DNA of 64,000 nucleotides, from NCBI GenBank assembly GCA_021209875.1, contig JAGYVD010000011.1, positions 62,001 through 126,000 of the forward strand, given 5' to 3'. The notes beneath the pieces are model-generated. The model had not been told where the DNA came from, did no database searches, and saw only the letters and a list, made by a program, of their open reading frames with translations. Positions 22,453 through 33,133 of this stretch are shown in pieces (positions within the stretch are counted from its first letter, which is position 1; each line of letters starts with the position of its first letter). The translations under genes were made by a program, and so were the position numbers. The stretch comes from Rosellinia necatrix (taxonomy: Eukaryota > Ascomycota > Sordariomycetes > Xylariales > Xylariaceae).

Positions 22453-23007
22453 GCCATGCGAGAGAGCACAGAATGCAAGTAGCGTGTATAATCGGTTAGT
22501 GCTTAGCAAATAGGGTCGAAAGATGTGGCCGGCAGCATATTCTGGGTCATGTAGGCGAGAGCGCCTGCGCGGTTATATACTACCGGCATACTGGCACGGC
22601 GAAGCTGCGGCATGGCTTGTTGATGTTGTTGCGACTGGTCGGTCAGGTGCTACTACGGCCGCTAAGGACACGGGAAACCTGCTCTGGACGCGGGATATGA
22701 GCGACGCAAGGTTCACCATTTAATTTCTACGAGTCTTGACGCGCGGCGGGGATCTAGACGGCGACGATGAAGTCGCATACTACTACACGGGATGCCGGTA
22801 GAAGACCGGGCATGGCCAGATGCCAGAGAAAAGGAACCAATCAGGTGTCGAACCGATCTGAAGTATACGGACGTGAGTGACCAATCAAATGCCATTACGA
22901 GATTACGGTAGCTCCCTCTCAACTAGTGATCTCGGCGACAATGAATGCGGACCCGGTGCCGGGTAGGATGAACGGGACCCGACGTATTCCTTGATCTACA
23001 CCACGAC

Positions 23008-23038
<31 letters not shown>

Positions 23039-23811
23039 TGTATTATAGAGAATGTGGGCCGGGAATGATAGGGTTTCATGACATCTTACATAGGTAGGTA
23101 GGGACAACAGGCATATAGTTACCAGGTTATCTAGTTTACAAGTACGGGGTGAATATGGTTGTCCGAGATCATAAATTATATAATTGGTGCTTGTTTTATG
23201 CAACATGCTGTCCCCGGCCCCCGGGCAGAGTCCGGCGTAAGCTACTGTTGCACATGTGGGACTCGGCAAGTGAATTACCGTTGCGGGTCTGCATTATACT
23301 CATAGCGGAGTGCTATCTCTGCTAGTTATCTGGGCAGTTCTGGGCAAACAGCACTCGGAAACGGCGATAATTGGACATGCGCTCGCTTTCGATAGCCGAC
23401 CGTTTTATCGGAACACATCGATGCCATCTGGCCACCTGGGTACGTATGCCGGGGCGGCTAGAATCCACAGCAGGTGCTACGGTCTTATACTTATACCTCC
23501 GTGTTAATTGGACGGACAATGATGATCACGCCCCTCCTGTGATACCTCTCTCCGTGGCATTGCTTCCGCATTCTGGCATCCGTGTTTGATCTATAATCCG
23601 GCCGCCGTGTCCATAGACACATACATTCATTCGCTTTTTTTTTTTTCGAGTCCTTGATTTTGGCATTGAGCTCCCCCGCCGTCTCCAAGTCATCCGCGAC
23701 CCATTGTCGGCGGTGTCTGGGATCGGCAAAACTAATACCCACGGCCACAAATCGTCTACGGCTACGAATCGTTCACTGTAGATATAGAACCGGCCGTAAT
23801 CGATCGCTGTC
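22453..23811. promoter_or_regulatory. Bidirectional promoter region of MFS and P450 genes
   Basis: 1.36 kb lie between two divergent start codons. There is no coding signal. The region contains a (TATG)n microsatellite at about 23009-23043 and a T10 run at about 23636-23646. The shared upstream region makes co-regulation of transporter and oxidase likely. Specific operator sites could not be identified. Confidence 0.55.
23009..23043. repeat. (TATG)n microsatellite
   Basis: Roughly eight perfect tandem tetranucleotide units lie in the divergent promoter region. Confidence 0.9.
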
Positions 23812-25486
23812 ATGGCTCTCCTCGACCATCTTTCTCAGTATGTCGATGGCCAGCATACCCTATGGTCTCTCGCTCGTCGTTCCCTCCTGGTTCTTGTCGC
23901 GATAGCCTTCGTTCAGAAATGCCTGACTGTCGTGTACGATCTCTACTTTCACCCTCTGCGCAGTGTTCCGGGGCCGCGCCTATGGATTGCCTTTCCCATT
24001 TTGAAAAAGCTTCGAATGGTCCTGGGCGATGCGGAATTCGTCACTCGGGACCTGCATGCCAAATATGGCGAGGTCATGAGGGTGTCGCCGAACGAAGTCT
24101 TCTTTCTCAACCCTCAGGCGTGGAAGGATATCTACGGCCACGGCCACGCCGAATTCCCCAAATTCTACCCCGAGGGCGCCAATATGCATCCGAAAAAAGA
24201 TCATCTCGTCCAATGCGCAAGACCACTTCCGCCTGCGCCGTGCCATGCTGCCCGCTTTCTCAGACAAAGCTCTAACGCGCCAAGAGCCTCTAATCCGGAC
24301 GTACGTCGACCTTTTGATCCGCCGGCTGAGAGAGGTGTCGGGCACACCGGGCGGTACGAATATGGTTCGGTGGTACAACTTTACTACCTTCGACCTGATC
24401 GCCGACCTGGCATTCGGCGAATCTCTCCACGGTCTGGAGAGCGGCCAATCTAACGTCTGGTTGGACAACGTCAGCAAAATCCTCATCATCGCACCCGTCT
24501 TCGTGTTGATCAGCGCCTCGAAAATCATCGGCAGCATCTTCATGCTCTTCTTCGGGCCCCTCATGAACAAGGCCGCGAAATCCCATATGGCCAGCGTGGA
24601 GAACATAGCGCGAACCCGGCTCACGGCTCGCAAACAGCCCGATCGGGGGGACTTCATGGACTTCTTCCTCCGCTCGCGCGGGCAGGCGCATGAGCTGACG
24701 GACGAGGAGGTCATCGTGAACGCGGACCTCATCATGGTGGCCGGGTCCGAGACGACGGCGACGCTACTCAGCGGCACCACCTACTGGTTGTTGAAGACGC
24801 CCAGGGCGCTGCAGCGCGCCATCCGAGAGGTCCGCGAGGCCTTCGATTCCGACGACGAGATGACCTTTTTAGAGACTCGCGCCAGGCTGCCTTACCTACA
24901 GGCCTGTCTCGAGGAAGGACTACGCCTCTTCCCCCCTGTCCCGTTGGCGCTCAGTCGGAGCGTCCCGGGTGATGTGCCCATGCCGGTGTGCGGGATCATG
25001 ATGCCGCCCAAGGTAAGCTGTGCTTAGGCACTCCCTGAATTCCACATGAAAATACGATTGCTCCGCACTCGGACGCGCTGACACGCCCATCATCAACAGA
25101 CCGTGGTCGGCGTCCACCACCTGTCGGCGTACTCGTCCGAACTCAACTTCCACCGCGCCGCGGAATTCTTGCCCGAGCGGTGGCTCCCCGAGGCCACGAC
25201 CAACCCGGCCTCCGCGTTCTACAACGATCGTCGTGAGGTGCACCGGCCGTTCAGCTTCGGCCCCAGGGACTGCATCGGGCGGAACCTGGCGTACCACGAG
25301 ATGCGTTTCATTATGGCGAAGGTGCTCTTTAACTTCGACCTGAAGTTAGACCCGAGCTGCGACCAGTGGTATAACCAACGGATCTATGCCCTCTGGGAAA
25401 AGCCGCCGCTACAGGTTCATTTGACCGAGAGGACTGATAATCGGACTGCCGTGGCAGATGACGTAGGGATGGCCGGGTCTAATTGA
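23812..25486 (+). CDS. Cytochrome P450 monooxygenase (CYP65-like), one frame break
   Basis: This is a predicted ER-anchored haem monooxygenase. Exons 23812-25012 and 25100-25486 are joined over an 87-base intron (GTAAGC..ACAG). An N-terminal hydrophobic anchor (LLVLVAIAF) is followed by FHPLRSVPGPR, KYGEVMRVSPNEV, the I-helix MVAGSETTA, the K-helix EEGLRLFPP, FLPERWLPE and the haem loop FSFGPRDCIGRNLA, which contains the Cys ligand. One extra A in the A6 run 24193-24198 breaks the frame; five As give HPKKIISSNAQDHFRLRRAM. The corrected protein is 528 residues, normal for the superfamily. The N-terminal half resembles the isotrichodermin C-15 hydroxylase-type clan, recalled from family knowledge; the substrate is not predictable. 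It is the last gene before the AT-rich tract, beginning about 570 bases downstream. Confidence 0.92.
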
Positions 25487-25860
25487 GTGTGAGATCAAAG
25501 AAAATGATTTATTTGGCATGTCCACGGTTCGTGGGAGTGCTTACTACTAAAGGTTGGCAGGGTTGCTTTCGAGATTATATATGTTGTGTTTGGCTGATTG
25601 ATGAAGATACCTATGTATTACTGATTATCAGAGCCTGTAAAGGGAGGTACGACCCACACACAGTGTTGAGTTGTTGCCTACTACGGTGGACGTCCATGTC
25701 AATTACTAGGTCTCCATCCCATCTACAACTTTGCTTTCCATTGCTACAAGCCTTGCCTTCTTATTTTATGACTGGTGCAACATATATAACCAGATTTATA
25801 ATTAAAAAACCAATAATTCTGCGGCATTAAAATGACATGGCCAGGACGGGGGCTTGGTAC
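25487..25860. other. P450 3' flank and transition zone
   Basis: No gene was found. A 115-codon frame (25483-25830) has no recognisable features. Composition is still ordinary, although AT content rises after about 25780. Confidence 0.5.
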
Positions 25861-25912
25861 TCAGCGAAGTGTTGGATAAGGATTGTATAGATTAGATAAG
25901 ATACTAGCCTAA

Positions 25913-25944
25913 GGCTTCTGGTCGTACCCACAGGACCAGAAGCC
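25913..25944. other. Perfect 11-bp inverted repeat (hairpin) at the edge of the AT-rich tract
   Basis: The arms GGCTTCTGGTC and GACCAGAAGCC are perfectly complementary around a 10-base loop. It lies between the P450 gene and the first decayed repeat, within a possible LTR that begins TGTTGG at 25870. It could be a stem in a transposon terminus or a 3'-end signal. Confidence 0.75.
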
Positions 25945-25956
25945 CTCCTGCTATTC

Positions 25957-26060
25957 TACTAATTGGGTTCTACTAGGGTCAGGGCTCCACCACCCAACTT
26001 CCCCTTCTACAACCCTAACTTTCAGGCATATTAAGCTCGAAATAGCCCTGAATTTATTTA
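25957..26060 (+). repeat. Undecayed copy of a direct repeat (candidate LTR part)
   Basis: This stretch of about 100 bases reappears at about 31720-31820 with almost every C changed to T and G to A. In the best-aligned stretch (from 25972) I count 28 C: 21 are T in the other copy, and all four preceded by G survive. It starts 87 bases after a TGTTGG at 25870, so it may belong to an LTR of an element spanning about 25870-31845. Confidence 0.7.
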
Positions 26061-29000
26061 TTTAAAACAAAAAAAAAAATAACAGATTAAATATTTTAAT
26101 ATTAAAAAAACGCTTAAAAGCTGTAATAATATTATATTTATAATAATATTTTTTTGTTTTAAAACTAATAATATAATAAAAAATATATAAACTAAAACTT
26201 TATTTTTAATAATTATATAAACTAAATTTTTTAGCAATATAAATAATATTATAATTTTTAGCTTGCTACTAATTTATATTTATATTAAATTAAACTTGCA
26301 ACTTTTTTTAAAAAAACAAGCTAAAGTTAATATAATAAATATTTTTTTGCTATTAAAAAAAAAAATCGTTTAATATAAGCTATGCTTTTATTTATAGCGT
26401 TTTAAATAAAAAAAAAAAAAAACTTTAGTTAAACTAATTTAAATTTAAAATTAAACTAAATTTAGCCTGTTTAAAAAGCTTAAACTTAAATTTTAAATTT
26501 ATTAAAATATATAAGTTATTTTTTATAGTTTAGTTAATATTAAGCTAATTTTTTAAAGTTAATTAAAAACAGATTATAATAATATTTTATAGCAATTTTA
26601 AACTAATAAACTTAATTAAGCTATAAATAAAAAATATATATATTTTAAACATAGCTATAGTTTTATATATAAACTAAAAAAAATATTATAATATAAATAA
26701 TATTTTTAAATTAAAAGTATATAAAAATAATATTTTTATTTAAATATAAAGTTTTTTAACTTTTATAATAATTTATATATAGTTATTTAAATTATAATTA
26801 TATATAGCTTTAATTATAAATAATTTTGTTTATATAATATATAAACTAAATTTAATATATAAACTAAAAATAATAATTTTTTTGCAGCAGTTTATATAAA
26901 ATATTATTTAATAATATTATATATAGCTGCTTTATAATTAAAATAAAATTAAAAATAAAAATTTAATTATTTATTAGTTTTAGTTTTAAAATAATAAATT
27001 ATATTAATTTAATAATAAATTAAATTAAAAATAATTTATATTTAAACATATTTTATTAAAAAATAAATTTTATAATAAATAAAATAATTATAATTATATT
27101 AAAGCTAGCTTAATTTTATATTGTTATAAATATATATGCTGCTGCTATAAAATATATATAAAAACTAGCTTATATTAAAAAAGCTTAAAATAAATCAGCT
27201 GTTTTATAATTTAATTATAGCTTAATAATTTAATTAAAATTTAACCTGTATTTATTTTAAAAATAATTTAAAATACTGCTGATTATTTAAATAATAATAC
27301 TAGTTTTAAAGCTATTATTTAAACCTGCAGCAAATATAATATTAAAATTTAAAGTTTTTAATTAAATAGATTTTTTATTTATAGCTTTTTATTTTTATTT
27401 TAATTTAATTTTTAATAAAAGTATTATAAAATTATTTAAGCAATTTAAAAAAGCTATTAATTAATATTTTATGTTATAAAATATATTTAAACTATAAAAG
27501 CTATTTTAATTTAAATTATTTAAACAACTTAAAATTAGCTAATAAAAACTATTTAATAATTAAATAATAAATTAAAACAGATTTAATATAAAATTAAATT
27601 ATAAAATAAAGCAGCTCTGCAGGCCTAGTTTGTTTTTTTTTAAGTTTAATTTTAAAATTTTTTAAAAAATAACGTTAAATATATTATTTATTTTTTTCTA
27701 AAAACAGCTTAATTAATAATTAAATCTAACTTAAAATAACAGCGTTTAAATATTTAATAATATAATAAGTTTTTAATTTAGTTTAAGCCGCAGGCTTAAA
27801 TATATATTTTATTAAAAAAACTTAAAAATATGTTTTAATTAGTTCTAATTATATTTTTATAATAAATACTGCTTAAATTTAAATAAAAATTAAAGTTTTT
27901 TTATAAGAATTACTTTTTATTTAGCTTATATACAGCTTTTTTTATTTTTAACTTATTTATTAAAAGTTTATATTAAATTTTAAAAGCTTTTTTTTTATTT
28001 ATATTAATAATATATTATTTAAACAATTTTATTTTTATAATATTTATATTATATATTTAAAAAATATTTAATATTTATTAAAAATATAACTATTTTTAAA
28101 TATATTAAACTTAATTTTAAACTATAATAAAAACTATAAAAGCATTTATATAAAAGTTTTTAATATTAAAATTAATATGTTTTTAATATAAGCACGGCTT
28201 GCTAATAAAAAAAAATAAAAAATAAAGCAAATTATATTTAAAATAATATTAAAACCGCAGATATTTTAAAAAAAAACCAAAAAAGTTGCAGGCTATTTAA
28301 ACTTTTATATTATAATAATTTTAATTAATAAAGCTTTTTTTATAATATATAAATATTACTATTTAAATTTAGCTTGCAGCTGTTTTAATTATTATTTAAA
28401 TATATAATATAAAATTTTATTTAATAGTTTAACGTTTTAAAAATTTTAACAAAATATTTAAATTAAATATAAACAACTGTTTAATTTATTATTTATTTAT
28501 AAACGTTTTAAAATTAAAGTTTAATAAATTTTAGTTTAAAATAAAAATAAATATTTATAATTAATATATAGCGCTACTTATTTTTAAAAACTAAGCTTAT
28601 AATTATTTATATTTTAAAAATAAAACATTATAAAATATTAATATTTTTAAAATTATAGCAATTTAAATCATGTTTTAATATTAATATATATATTAAACGT
28701 TTAATATTATAAGTATTTATTTAAATAATATAATTATATAAGCTAGTTTAATTAATATATTTATAAAAAACTTTTTATTATAATATTTACTTTATAAAAT
28801 ATTTGTTTTAGCTGCGTAAAATAATATCTGCTTTTAAATTAAACAGGTTATATTATAAAATAATAATTTAGCTAATGTTTTATTTTAAGCTAAATTTATA
28901 ATAATTATTAACTTATGCTTTAATTAATAGTTTTTATTAAAAACAACTTAATTTTATATTTTTTAAACAAAATTTAAAACAATAATTTATTTTGTTTTAA

Positions 29001-30524
29001 AAATAATTATATTTGTTTATTATATATAAGCTTAATAGATTTAATTTAAAAAATATACGATATAATAGCAAACTTATATAAAAACTAATATTTTTATTAA
29101 AACAAGCTAGTTTAGCTTATATTAGCATAAACTTTTGCTTTATATATATATAATTATATATTTAGCTTTTTATAACAGTTTATTTAAAGCTTAATTTTAA
29201 ATAAATATATATTTATATTATGTTTAGTTTATATTAACTTATTTTTAAACATATAAATTTTTAAATATTTATATATTAAACCTTTAATTTAAAAAACAGC
29301 ATATTTCTTTTTTTATAAATAAAACAACTTTATTAAAGCTTTAATTTTAAAATAATTTTTAATTAAACTAATATTAAATAAAGCTACAGCAGATAAAAAC
29401 TTATATTATAAACTAGTAGCTAATGCAGCTTTTATAATAGTTTAGCATAGCTTTTTATAGTTAAGCCAAATTATATATAATAAATTTAATTTATAAAAGC
29501 TTTATAAATAAGCTGCTTTAAGCTTATTAAAGTTATTAATTTAATTTTTAATAAATAAAACCTATTTTTAAATATTATTATATAAAATAAAAACAAATAA
29601 AAAACGCTTTAAAATAAACGTAATAATAAACGTTATAAACAGCTTATTATATTTAATTATTTATATAATAAATTTTTAAAATAAAATATTATTTTATTAT
29701 ATATATATAATTTATTATTATTTTTTATTTTATATATAGCGTTTTTTTAAAAATTAAAACATTTTAAATTTTATAAAACTGTTTATTATATTTAAAAGTT
29801 AATTATAACATATATTTAAGTTATAGCTTTAAATAAAACGCTATTTAATATATATATAATATAAATATAAATAAAAACAGTATAAAACCTTTAAGCTGTT
29901 AAATATTAAATATAATAAAACGCTATTATAAAACGTTTTTAGCTAAAATATTAAAAGCTAATAAATATTTTATATTTAATATAAGTTTAAATTATTTTAT
30001 ATTATAAAAGCTAATAAAAAATTAAACTTTAATTATATTTACTGCGCTAGCTTAAATAACTAATAAAAAATTATATTTTAGTTATATTTATTATTTTTTT
30101 TAAAAGCTTATCTAATATTAAATTTACGTTAAATTTGCTTTTATTAATAAATAAATAAATATATTTAATATAAACGTTAAATTTGTTATAAATTTGCTTT
30201 TAATTTTAGCAAAATCTAGCAGCAGTATATTTAATTAACTATATAATAAATTTATAGCAAATTTGCTACAGACTATTAAATAAAAAAAAATATATACTAT
30301 TATATATTAAATTTATATTAAATTTGCAACAAAATATAAAATAATTAAACTATTTAAAAATATTTTATATTATATAACTTTTATTTAACGCTTAAGCTAT
30401 TATATATTAAATTTAAACTTAATTTACAGCTAATTTATTTATTATTAACAGCTTTTAGCGTTAAAATATTTAAAAAAAGATTTTTATTAAACAAATTTAT
30501 ATTTTTTTTGCTACGATTTTTATT

Positions 30525-30625
30525 ATTTTTATTATTGTTTATATTATTATTATTACTACTGTTATTATTATTATTACTGCTGTTATTGTTGCTATTATTA
30601 TTATTATTAAAAGTTTTTGCTGCAG
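30525..30625. repeat. Decayed (TTA/CTG)n triplet tract
   Basis: Triplet-periodic sequence of TTATTATTACTG type is followed by GCTGCAGCAGC. It is interpreted as a partly mutated (GCT)n repeat. Similar tracts are at 43960-43995, 47630-47680, 55470-55585 and 57975-58110. Confidence 0.6.
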
Positions 30626-31544
30626 CAGCTTTTTTAATTTATTTTTATTTTAAACTTTAATTTTAAATTTTATTAATAGTTTTATATAATAAAATTTTAT
30701 AATTAATATTAAATTTATTATAAATTTACAGCAGATTTTTATTTCTAGCGTTTTAAAACGTTTTATAAATATTTAATATAATATAATTATAACAAGCGGC
30801 CGCCTAAGCTTATATAAATAAGTTTTATTATTTTTTAATTTTTATATTGTTTATATTAATTTAGCAGCAAATTAATATTAAATTTACTATATATTAGTTT
30901 TAATAATATATATTAAAACATTTATTTAAATAGTTTTTTTTTTAAGCTTTTATATAATATATATATTTAAAAGTTTATATATTAATATTGTTTATATAAA
31001 AATGGTTATATTTTAAATAAATTAATATTAAATTTGTTTTAAATTATAATTATTAATTTTTATTATATAAAATATATAATAAATATAATAGACTTAACGT
31101 TTAATTATTATAACAAGCTTTTAATTTATGATAAATTAGCATTAAATTTAAAAAAAATTTGCTAAAAAACTTATTTTTATTATGCGATTTTAATAATAAC
31201 AGGCCGGGCGGCTAGCAGCTGGCTAGCACGTTTTTGTTTAAAATTAAAAATATTATTATTTATTAAAAGCTAGGCGTTAATATATTATTAACGTTTTAAA
31301 TTTAAAGCAAATTTATATTATATTATTATATTTATTAAAAAAAAAGTTATAAAAACTAAAAAAAAAAGCTTTTATTTATAAACTTAGCTATATTTTTTAT
31401 TTTGTTTAGCTAGCTTTATTTAAAAAATTTATTTAATTATATTTAGTTATATATTTTTAACTTTTTTTTGTTTTATAAATTAATTATATTTTTAATTTTT
31501 ATTATTTTATTTATAAATAAAATAAACGTTTAAAACATAAGTTT

Positions 31545-31722
31545 AAACATTTTTTAACTAGTTTTTAAATTTAACTATATATTAAATTTAATATTAAAAA
31601 TAAACATATGTTTATTATATTTTTAGCTGTAGCTTTATATTAAAAACAACTTATATTAAGCTTATATTTTTTTTAAAATATATATTATTTATATTATATA
31701 ATATATTTTATTAATAATATAA
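31545..31722 (+). repeat. Decayed copy of direct repeat A
   Basis: It aligns along its length with 31900-32081. That copy keeps many C and G bases; here almost all are T or A. It is followed directly by the decayed counterpart of 25957-26060. The arrangement suggests an internal 3' end plus LTR start: TGTTGG at 32067 corresponds to TATTAA at 31709. Confidence 0.65.
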
Positions 31723-31825
31723 ATAATTAAGTTTTATTAAAATAAAAACTTTATTATTTAACTTTTTTTTATAATTTTAATTTTTAAGCATATTAAGCTT
31801 AAAATAGCTTTAAATTTATTTTATT
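31720..31825 (+). repeat. Decayed counterpart of the 25957-26060 repeat
   Basis: Same orientation, 5.76 kb downstream. Differences are almost all C-to-T or G-to-A, plus a 2-base gap. Together the pair may be LTR remnants of one retroelement whose interior (26.1-31.5 kb) has no readable frame. Confidence 0.65.
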
Positions 31826-31899
31826 TATTATTTAATAACAACAAGCTATTAAAAAAAAATTAAGTTTTTTTTAATTAATAAATAATATATATAACGTAG

Positions 31900-32240
31900 G
31901 GCATTTTTCTAGCTAGCTTTTTAAGCTTAACTATATATTAAATTTAACGCTAAAAAATAAGCATACGTTTGCTACACTTTTAGCTGCAGCTTTATACTAA
32001 AAGCGACCTGTATTAAGCTTACGCTCCCTTTTAGAATATATGCTATTTATACTGCGCAGTGTGCCCTGTTGGTGATGTCGAATCACACTTTTACGAACTT
32101 AAACCTAACTAGTTATCCTTAGTAGACCTTGAAAGAGGAATAATGTTATATTAGGGTAAGTGTTATTTTCTAAAGTGTAGGGTGGTCTGTGCACATGGGA
32201 CCTTAAACTAATCTATTTTTTACTCTAGCTTAGGAAATAG
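31900..32240 (+). repeat. Less-decayed copy of direct repeat A plus GC-richer terminus
   Basis: The first 180 bases match 31545-31722. Beyond TGTTGG at 32067 lies about 170 bases of nearly normal composition (for example GGTGGTCTGTGCACATGGGAC) not seen elsewhere in the window. It could be an LTR start of a younger, truncated element. Confidence 0.55.
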
Positions 32241-32854
32241 CTTTATAACTGATATAATATTATTTTTTATTTTAAACTTAATAAATTAATAAAAGCTGCG
32301 GCTATTTAAAAAACTTTTATATGGTTTTTTTATATAGTGGTTTAATATAACTTATATATTTATTTATTATTAAAATTATTAATTAAATAAATTATTAAAA
32401 AAATTTAATTAAGGAATAATTATTTTAAAAATTAAATAAAAAAAAATAATAATAAACTAAATGTTAAAAGTAAATTAATATATTTATAAACTATAAAGCT
32501 AAAATATTTTATAAAAAGCTTTAATTTAAATTATAAGTTTTTTAAATAAATTAAAACTTGTATATTTCTTTGAATTAAATTTTTTTAATATTTAATAAAA
32601 TTTTATTAATTGAAATTATAAAAATCAGCTTTAAAAAACAAAAATATTTATTATTATTGATTAGATAATTGTTTTGATTATTATATAATAATAATTTATT
32701 ATTTAGTATTAATTTTAATATATTATTTTATTTTTTTATTTTATAATATTAAAATAAAACTTTAGATTATAAAATTAATATAAAATTTTTAAACTAGCTA
32801 AAATATTAAAATAATTTAAAGTTAAAAAAAATATATAATATTAAACTATTTATA

Positions 32855-33133
32855 AGAGTAGTATGCAACAGCGCGGCAATTAAGCCAGGAATGCTTATTT
32901 TAAGGATCTTTTAAGCAGAGGATATATATATTTAAAATGCAGTTCTAATGCTGTATTTACAAGCATTACACATATAAAAAAAAACAACTTTTAAAATTAT
33001 TTTTATTATATAATTAATATATATAAATACTTATAGTATATTATAATAAATAAAAGCTTTTTAATAAATGCACTGATTTATATTAAATATTTTTAATAAT
33101 TAATAAATCTTTTTACAAATCTTTTTATATTTG
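32855..33133 (+). mobile_element. MITE copy 1 (mariner-like), degraded 3' end
   Basis: It aligns with the better copy at 36464-36767. The 5' end AGAGTAGTATGCAAC corresponds to ACAGTAGTGTGGAAC and is preceded by TA. The internal CAATTAAGCCAGGAAT and the B-like segment GCAGTTCTAATGCTG are kept. The 3' terminus is unclear. Confidence 0.65.
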
